The notes below the pieces were generated by a model that worked only from the letters and a program-made list of their open reading frames with translations, had not been told where the DNA came from and did no database searches. Below, one piece after another: positions 7,878 through 11,442 of a stretch of DNA of 11,442 nt. Within the stretch, counting starts at the first letter, position 1, and every line of letters starts with the position of its first letter. The translations under genes were made by a program, and so were the position numbers. Origin of the DNA: Muribaculaceae bacterium (GTDB lineage Bacteria; Bacteroidota; Bacteroidia; Bacteroidales; Muribaculaceae); NCBI GenBank assembly GCA_029052265.1, contig JAIDJJ010000300.1, positions 1 to 11,442 of the forward strand. The letters are read 5' to 3'.

Positions 7878-8917
7878 TATCCTAATCCTCTTGAAATATT
7901 TATACCCTCAGGTCCGGCTTCCCCTACTGTTCCGGACAATCCGCACCAAGGGCATTCGTTATATATGTTTTCACCGACACAGAACAGATTGCCGCAGTTG
8001 CAAACCACAGCGGCATGTTGGTTTCCGCAGCAGGGACATGTGGGCACGCCAATAAGTCCGGCAGTGTTTATTCTGGCACGTCTGCCATCAGACAGACTTG
8101 CGTAAGAATGTTTGTCAATAGGATATGCCCCTACAAGCCTGAACTCGCCGGAATTGTTCTTGGGATAAAACGCAGGTTGCTTTCCACGTATATATTTTAT
8201 CAGATAATCTTGCTTGGTATTCTGGCATCTGCCGTGGAGCACTACGAAATTCTCATCCACCGTCTCGCAATAATTGCGGGGATCAGCTTTTTCGAGGTTT
8301 ATGTTGCTTACCGGTGCAAGTTTTATTTCATCATTGTCAGTGTCGTTCACCGACATGCTTGTGGTTTTGATGGATGCAGTCACCCACTTGAAAAATTTTC
8401 TGAAAGATTCCGGATCAGTCTCTTTCAATAAAAGAATATCATCAGTGATCTGTGCGAGTGTCAGTACGTCAACATTGTCTCCGATAGAGACAGCAACAAG
8501 ATTGCAATGTTTGCGATATTTCTCATTCCATTTACGGAATGCGGCTGAATATTCATCCGTGGGATTGCCGTCGGTAAACAGAAAGATGATCGGTTTCCAG
8601 TCCCCTTTCTGTTCAAGAGTGTTTTTTTGGATATTCTGATCCATGTCGTTCATAAGACATTCCAGACCTTTCCCCAGAGATGTCCCACCTCCGACAGGGA
8701 ATGTCGGGGGATAAAATTTATACAGTTCAGTGAGAGAGGAAAGGATAGTCGCTTTTCCGGCAAAAGCGATTATCGATACATATACAGTTTCAAGGGCATA
8801 AGGATCGACACGGAGTTCCTGGATAATGGTCCGCATACCTTCCTGCACTTGTCCGACCGGAGTGCCGACCATTGATTCTGATATGTCTACGAGGAAATAT
8901 ATAGGCAATCTTCGCAT
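7877..8917 (-). CDS. terY: TerY-type vWA protein with C-terminal cysteine-rich metal-binding domain
   Basis: A 346-residue protein. The vWA domain (about 1-215) has a complete MIDAS: DISES (Asp11, Ser13, Ser15), GGTSLG supplying the Thr, and FTDGNPTD supplying the second Asp. It closes with the FRKFFKWVTASI segment shared by all three vWA paralogues here. The C-terminal part (about 228-346) carries eight cysteines (294, 296, 297, 306, 308, 313, 322, 325) as CPCCG, CNC, C and CPWCG, typical of the TerY C-terminal zinc-binding domain. ATG 8917 is chosen because the sister genes also begin MRRLP; the only longer option is TTG 8968, just after an in-frame stop at 8972-8974. Its stop overlaps the phosphatase start. 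In Ter systems such vWA proteins are thought to be metal-dependent scaffolds bringing kinase and phosphatase together. The metal ligand and partner are inferred. Confidence 0.9.
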   Translation of the reverse strand: MRRLPIYFLVDISESMVGTPVGQVQEGMRTIIQELRVDPYALETVYVSIIAFAGKATILSSLTELYKFYPPTFPVGGGTSLGKGLECLMNDMDQNIQKNTLEQKGDWKPIIFLFTDGNPTDEYSAAFRKWNEKYRKHCNLVAVSIGDNVDVLTLAQITDDILLLKETDPESFRKFFKWVTASIKTTSMSVNDTDNDEIKLAPVSNINLEKADPRNYCETVDENFVVLHGRCQNTKQDYLIKYIRGKQPAFYPKNNSGEFRLVGAYPIDKHSYASLSDGRRARINTAGLIGVPTCPCCGNQHAAVVCNCGNLFCVGENIYNECPWCGLSGTVGEAGPEGINISRGLG

Positions 8918-9012
8918 GGGATATTTCGTTTTAGGAATCGTTTTTAGATTAAAAGCTTCTTGTGCCAAAGCTTAAGAACCATTTTTTCAAGCGGCAATGT
9001 GCCATGTAGCAT

Positions 9013-9651
9013 TTATTGCGCTGTCGGAGGGAGGAATTTACTTGGAGAAAGATATACGGTTCCGGGCCCCGTTACTCGCATCATACTGAGACCTTCGCCT
9101 CCAAGCAGATTGCCGAGCGACCAATTGGACTGCATCTGATTTTCTGCAATGTTCAGCAATGCGATAATATGGTCTTCGTCAACTTCAATAGTCTCTCCGT
9201 ATTGCAGATTGATTGTGATAGGGGAGCCTTTGGTATCAAGGAATACAGTTGAATTGCCTTGTATTTTTTGTAGCAGCAATCCCATACCGCCTGTCAGACC
9301 TGCAAATGACAGTTTGGTCGTGACATTTACTCTGTTGTTTGACCCGACGTATACGCCACGATGACAAATCATAGTGTCGCCGTTAAGCTTGACAGGGAGC
9401 ATCCCGAAATGACTGCCTATAACAACTTTACGGGGCATATTGGATACATTGTATAACCTGAGTATGAACAATGATTCTCCCGAAAGTTTCGCACCGAGGA
9501 TTCGCCCGAGCCCCGAACCATTGAAGCTGAGTTCTTTTTCAATCCCGGCTTCAAGATAGATTACAGAACCTTTTTCCGCATAGAAATCCTCTCCGGGTAG
9601 CAATGTCACTTCCAAGTGCTGGACAAATTGACCTACAAGTTTACAGTTCAT
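9013..9651 (-). CDS. AIM24 / TIGR00266 family protein
   Basis: A 212-residue protein of the AIM24-like family, named after a yeast mitochondrial protein and widespread in bacteria. The sequence is nearly all beta strand, with the family's three-layer repeat pattern: VTLLPGEDFYAEKGSVIYLE (14-33), GRILGAKLSGESLFILRLYN, GLTGGMGLLLQKIQGNSTVFLD and a TGPGTVYLSP ending. Length is slightly below the usual 220-260. There is no signal peptide, membrane helix or catalytic motif. The family forms trimeric beta-prism-like folds; its biochemical role is unknown. It starts 12 bases after the stop of one vWA gene and ends 95 bases before the next, so it is firmly inside the operon. AIM24-like proteins do recur beside TerD/TerB and vWA genes, which supports a role as a structural partner in this system. 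Confidence 0.88.
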   Translation of the reverse strand: MNCKLVGQFVQHLEVTLLPGEDFYAEKGSVIYLEAGIEKELSFNGSGLGRILGAKLSGESLFILRLYNVSNMPRKVVIGSHFGMLPVKLNGDTMICHRGVYVGSNNRVNVTTKLSFAGLTGGMGLLLQKIQGNSTVFLDTKGSPITINLQYGETIEVDEDHIIALLNIAENQMQSNWSLGNLLGGEGLSMMRVTGPGTVYLSPSKFLPPTAQ

Positions 9652-9663
9652 TCTGATGATAAA

Positions 9664-10299
9664 TTATATGATGACATTGACTTCTGCGGGAGGAGGAGGA
9701 AGTACAAGATCTTCTGTCGCACCGATGCTTCTGTTTCCGACACCGATTGAATCAGATACCCATTTGAAGAATTTCTTGAAAGCCGTGCTGTCAACGGTAT
9801 CAAGGGAATATACCTCATTGGTCAGTTCTTTAAGAGGTTCTGTCTTGGCGCTCATTCCGGCAGCACATGCTATGATGCTTGCGAAATGACGTTTCTTTAT
9901 TTCGGGAATCATTTCTTTATAAAGCTGACTGTCTGACGGTTTTCCGTCGGTCATAAGGAAGAGCAACGGCATCCAGTCGCCTTTCCGGTCGGGAGTGCCC
10001 AGGCGTACTTCCTGATCGATTTTTTCGCAAAGAAGTTTCAGAGCCTGTCCGGTATGGGTAGGTCCGCTTTCCGGAGTGGTTATTTCCGGGAGTTGAAGCT
10101 CGTCAAGGGGAGTGAGAGGAAGTATCTGCTTTACTTCTCGGTCATAAGTGATAATGCTGATATTGACAGATTCCAGTGCGAATGGATCCTGACGAAGACT
10201 TGAAACCATAGCTTCAAGTCCCACTTTCACCGATTCAATCGGCTCGCCACGCATCGAACCGGAAGTGTCTATAAGAAGATATACAGGAAGACGTCTCAT
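9664..10299 (-). CDS. Short TerY-type vWA protein
   Basis: A 211-residue protein consisting almost only of a vWA domain. The MIDAS is complete: DTSGS (Asp11, Ser13, Ser15), SGPTHTG with the Thr, and LMTDGKPSD with the second Asp. The conserved closing segment is FKKFFKWVSDSIG, followed by a Pro-rich tail (LPPPPAEVN). The C-terminal zinc domain of the larger paralogue (7877-8917) is absent. The start ATG overlaps the stop of the preceding vWA gene by four bases (ATGA), a sign of translational coupling and roughly equal production. It is predicted to be a cytoplasmic metal-dependent protein-interaction module in the Ter phosphorylation system. It looks like a tandem duplicate of its upstream neighbour. 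Confidence 0.92.
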   Translation of the reverse strand: MRRLPVYLLIDTSGSMRGEPIESVKVGLEAMVSSLRQDPFALESVNISIITYDREVKQILPLTPLDELQLPEITTPESGPTHTGQALKLLCEKIDQEVRLGTPDRKGDWMPLLFLMTDGKPSDSQLYKEMIPEIKKRHFASIIACAAGMSAKTEPLKELTNEVYSLDTVDSTAFKKFFKWVSDSIGVGNRSIGATEDLVLPPPPAEVNVII

Positions 10300-10958
10300 T
10301 GTTTATCAATGTTTTGGACAGGATGAAATATTAGTATGTTTTCGGGAAGAGGCGGCAATGAAGACAGCCCTTCACCTTCTTGATTTCTTTCGTTTATCAT
10401 CATACTCGAAGTGCTGACCGAGCTTGACACCCATTTGAAGAATGATTTGATGTCTCCGGCATTGGCAGAAGAGATGACAATTATATTTTCTGTTAGTTTT
10501 CTGAGTATATCAAAGTGAGAGTTCATTCCGGTGGCGCAAGCCACTACGGTTCCACAATTCACTTTCTTAAACTCGGCGATGGGTTTGGCGATGGGTCCGG
10601 AATGTCCTCCATCTGTAAGGAAGAAAACGAGAGGTCTCCAATCTCCTTTCCTTTCTTCGGTGGTCTTGTGAACCTCCTTTTCGATACATTTACAAAGAAG
10701 ATTCAATGCCGCCCCAAAGGCAGACTGTCCTTTTGCAATAATTTCCGGTTTTTGAAACTTGTATACTTCTGTAAGCGGTACAATCTGCTTTGCCTCGGTA
10801 CTATATGTAATAATACTTATACAGGTAGTCTCCAGTGCATAGGGATCGCAACATAGAGCCTGCACTAAAGAGTCAATTCCGTTATTGACTGCAGCGATTG
10901 GTTCTCCTCTCATAGAAGAGGAAATATCTATGACGATATATACAGGAAGTCTGCGCAT
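10296..10958 (-). CDS. Short TerY-type vWA protein, variant MIDAS
   Basis: A 220-residue vWA protein. DISSS supplies Asp11, Ser13 and Ser15, and FLTDGGHSG the second Asp, but the Thr-bearing motif reads KGQSAFGAAL, so the usual MIDAS threonine appears to be serine. The shared segment KSFFKWVSSSVS is present near 180-192. The open frame extends upstream to 11105, but that part overlaps the TerB-like gene and reads through a hairpin; ATG 10958 gives the same MRRLPVY start as the sister proteins and is preferred. A strong hairpin ends 14 bases before this start and may limit expression. Its stop overlaps the next start (ATGA). The role is as for the other vWA proteins; the altered MIDAS could change metal or partner binding. 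Confidence 0.9.
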   Translation of the reverse strand: MRRLPVYIVIDISSSMRGEPIAAVNNGIDSLVQALCCDPYALETTCISIITYSTEAKQIVPLTEVYKFQKPEIIAKGQSAFGAALNLLCKCIEKEVHKTTEERKGDWRPLVFFLTDGGHSGPIAKPIAEFKKVNCGTVVACATGMNSHFDILRKLTENIIVISSANAGDIKSFFKWVSSSVSTSSMMINERNQEGEGLSSLPPLPENILIFHPVQNIDKQ

Positions 10959-10972
10959 AATCAATTTTATTG

Positions 10973-11017
10973 TTTCTGTCTTCCTCCTTCCCTTTTGGTG
11001 AAGGAGGAAGACAGAAA
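10973..11017 (-). promoter_or_regulatory. 18-bp perfect hairpin between the TerB-like and first vWA gene
   Basis: The arms TTTCTGTCTTCCTCCTTC (10973-10990) and GAAGGAGGAAGACAGAAA (11000-11017) pair without mismatch around a 9-base loop. The transcript meets it 8 bases after the TerB-like stop, and it ends 14 bases before ATG 10958. The following bases (CAATAAAATTGATT) are not a U-tract, so it is a weak or partial terminator at best. In the RNA an AGGAGG word falls inside the 3' arm. It could be an attenuator, an mRNA-end stabiliser raising TerB-like output, or a translation control element. Confidence 0.75.
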
Positions 11018-11025
11018 TATGTGAA

Positions 11026-11403
11026 TTAGAGAAGTGCTTCGAGACCGGCAGGGAAAGATTTTGCCTGAGCCTTGATTGCACGTAGAAGAGCCTTTTCAGC
11101 CTCATCTACCTGTCCGTCATTGTTCACTTTGGCTATTAGCCAAGCCTCTTCGTCAGCGTCGATTTCCCCTGGAGTAGCTTCATCCTTAAGAAGGTAGTCG
11201 CAGATTGCCTGAGTAAAAAATTCATTCCACTCGGGAGCATTTTCTTTGCCACTTACGGCATCGTTGAGTTCAAAGAGGAAATCAGCCTCGTCCTTGTCGA
11301 TTACGCCGTCTGCGTAAATCATTTCTTTAAGTTGTGCCACTTCTGCTGAGTCGATTACGCCATCAGCGAGAAGTTCTTTCTTGAGTTCTTCAAGTGTTGC
11401 CAT
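11026..11403 (-). CDS. TerB-like acidic protein with repeated DG-x-ID motifs
   Basis: A 125-residue, strongly acidic all-helical protein. Four segments share a loop of the form DG-x-hD-x-x-E: LLADGVIDSAE (11-21), YADGVIDKDE (30-39), TPGEIDADEE (77-86) and NNDGQVDEAE (94-103). The first two are an 18-residue tandem repeat, visible in the DNA as TCGATTACGCC.TC.GCG at 11297 and 11351. This arrangement fits the TerB/TerB-like fold, whose acidic loops are thought to bind metal; an EF-hand-like calcium protein is the alternative reading. ATG 11403 is the natural start. It is the first gene of the cluster seen here, with only 39 upstream bases in the window and no clear promoter in them. It is followed by the strong hairpin, so it may be produced in excess over the downstream genes. 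Confidence 0.82.
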   Translation of the reverse strand: MATLEELKKELLADGVIDSAEVAQLKEMIYADGVIDKDEADFLFELNDAVSGKENAPEWNEFFTQAICDYLLKDEATPGEIDADEEAWLIAKVNNDGQVDEAEKALLRAIKAQAKSFPAGLEALL

Positions 11404-11442
11404 TGTATTTGATGTTTGTTGTAGAGTGTCATACTACGATAT

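Noticed and set aside
8918..8968. TTG start adding 17 residues to the large vWA protein
   Set aside because: It is a non-ATG start, and the added residues have no counterpart in the two paralogues, which begin at MRRLP.
10959..11105. N-terminal extension of the first vWA protein to 269 residues
   Set aside because: The extension overlaps the TerB-like gene in another frame and reads through the hairpin; both sister proteins start at the equivalent MRRLP methionine.
11026..11403. Tellurite-resistance function for the cluster
   Set aside because: The Ter names come from one plasmid phenotype; without TerC/TerD/TerZ there is no basis to predict tellurite resistance here.

Overview
All ten genes in this 11.4 kb window lie on the minus strand, so transcription runs from high to low coordinates. 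The organism is most likely a gut-type Bacteroidales bacterium. The evidence is protein style, A/T-rich leaders without clear Shine-Dalgarno sites, one TAACTTTG element matching the Bacteroidetes -7 promoter consensus (TAnnTTTG), and an S23-type four-helix-bundle gene sitting in AT-rich flanks. This is inference; no rRNA or marker gene is present.

Region 1 (11442 to 2998) is one long gene cluster with gaps of 0-100 bases and two start/stop overlaps. In transcription order it encodes: a small TerB-like acidic protein with repeated DG-x-ID motifs; two short TerY-type von Willebrand A (vWA) proteins; an AIM24/TIGR00266 family protein; a third TerY-type vWA protein with a C-terminal cysteine-rich metal-binding domain; a PP2C-type phosphatase with a one-base frameshift near its end; an S23/four-helix-bundle gene that looks inserted; a Ser/Thr kinase-fold protein with a zinc ribbon and a possible FHA-like tail; and a 465-residue protein with an N-terminal TerB-like domain. 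The vWA + PP2C + kinase set is the 'TerY-P triad' known from comparative genomics of Ter stress-response systems. This version is enlarged with three vWA paralogues, two TerB-like proteins and AIM24. No TerC, TerD or TerZ is visible. A reversible phosphorylation switch acting on a vWA/TerB scaffold is the likely mode of action, but the trigger and output are unknown.

Region 2 (2997 to 1) starts with a promoter-like element and holds two genes 20 bases apart: a short membrane protein that keeps a transmembrane helix and a prohibitin-like coiled-coil tail but lacks the SPFH domain, and a PMCA-type calcium P-type ATPase whose C-terminal end runs off the window.

Non-coding structures include an 18-bp perfect hairpin between the first two genes of the Ter cluster, a 16-bp perfect inverted repeat inside the large TerB-like gene, and imperfect inverted repeats bordering the S23 gene. 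No tRNA, rRNA, CRISPR array or transposase was seen, and no gene-free stretch exceeds about 130 bases.
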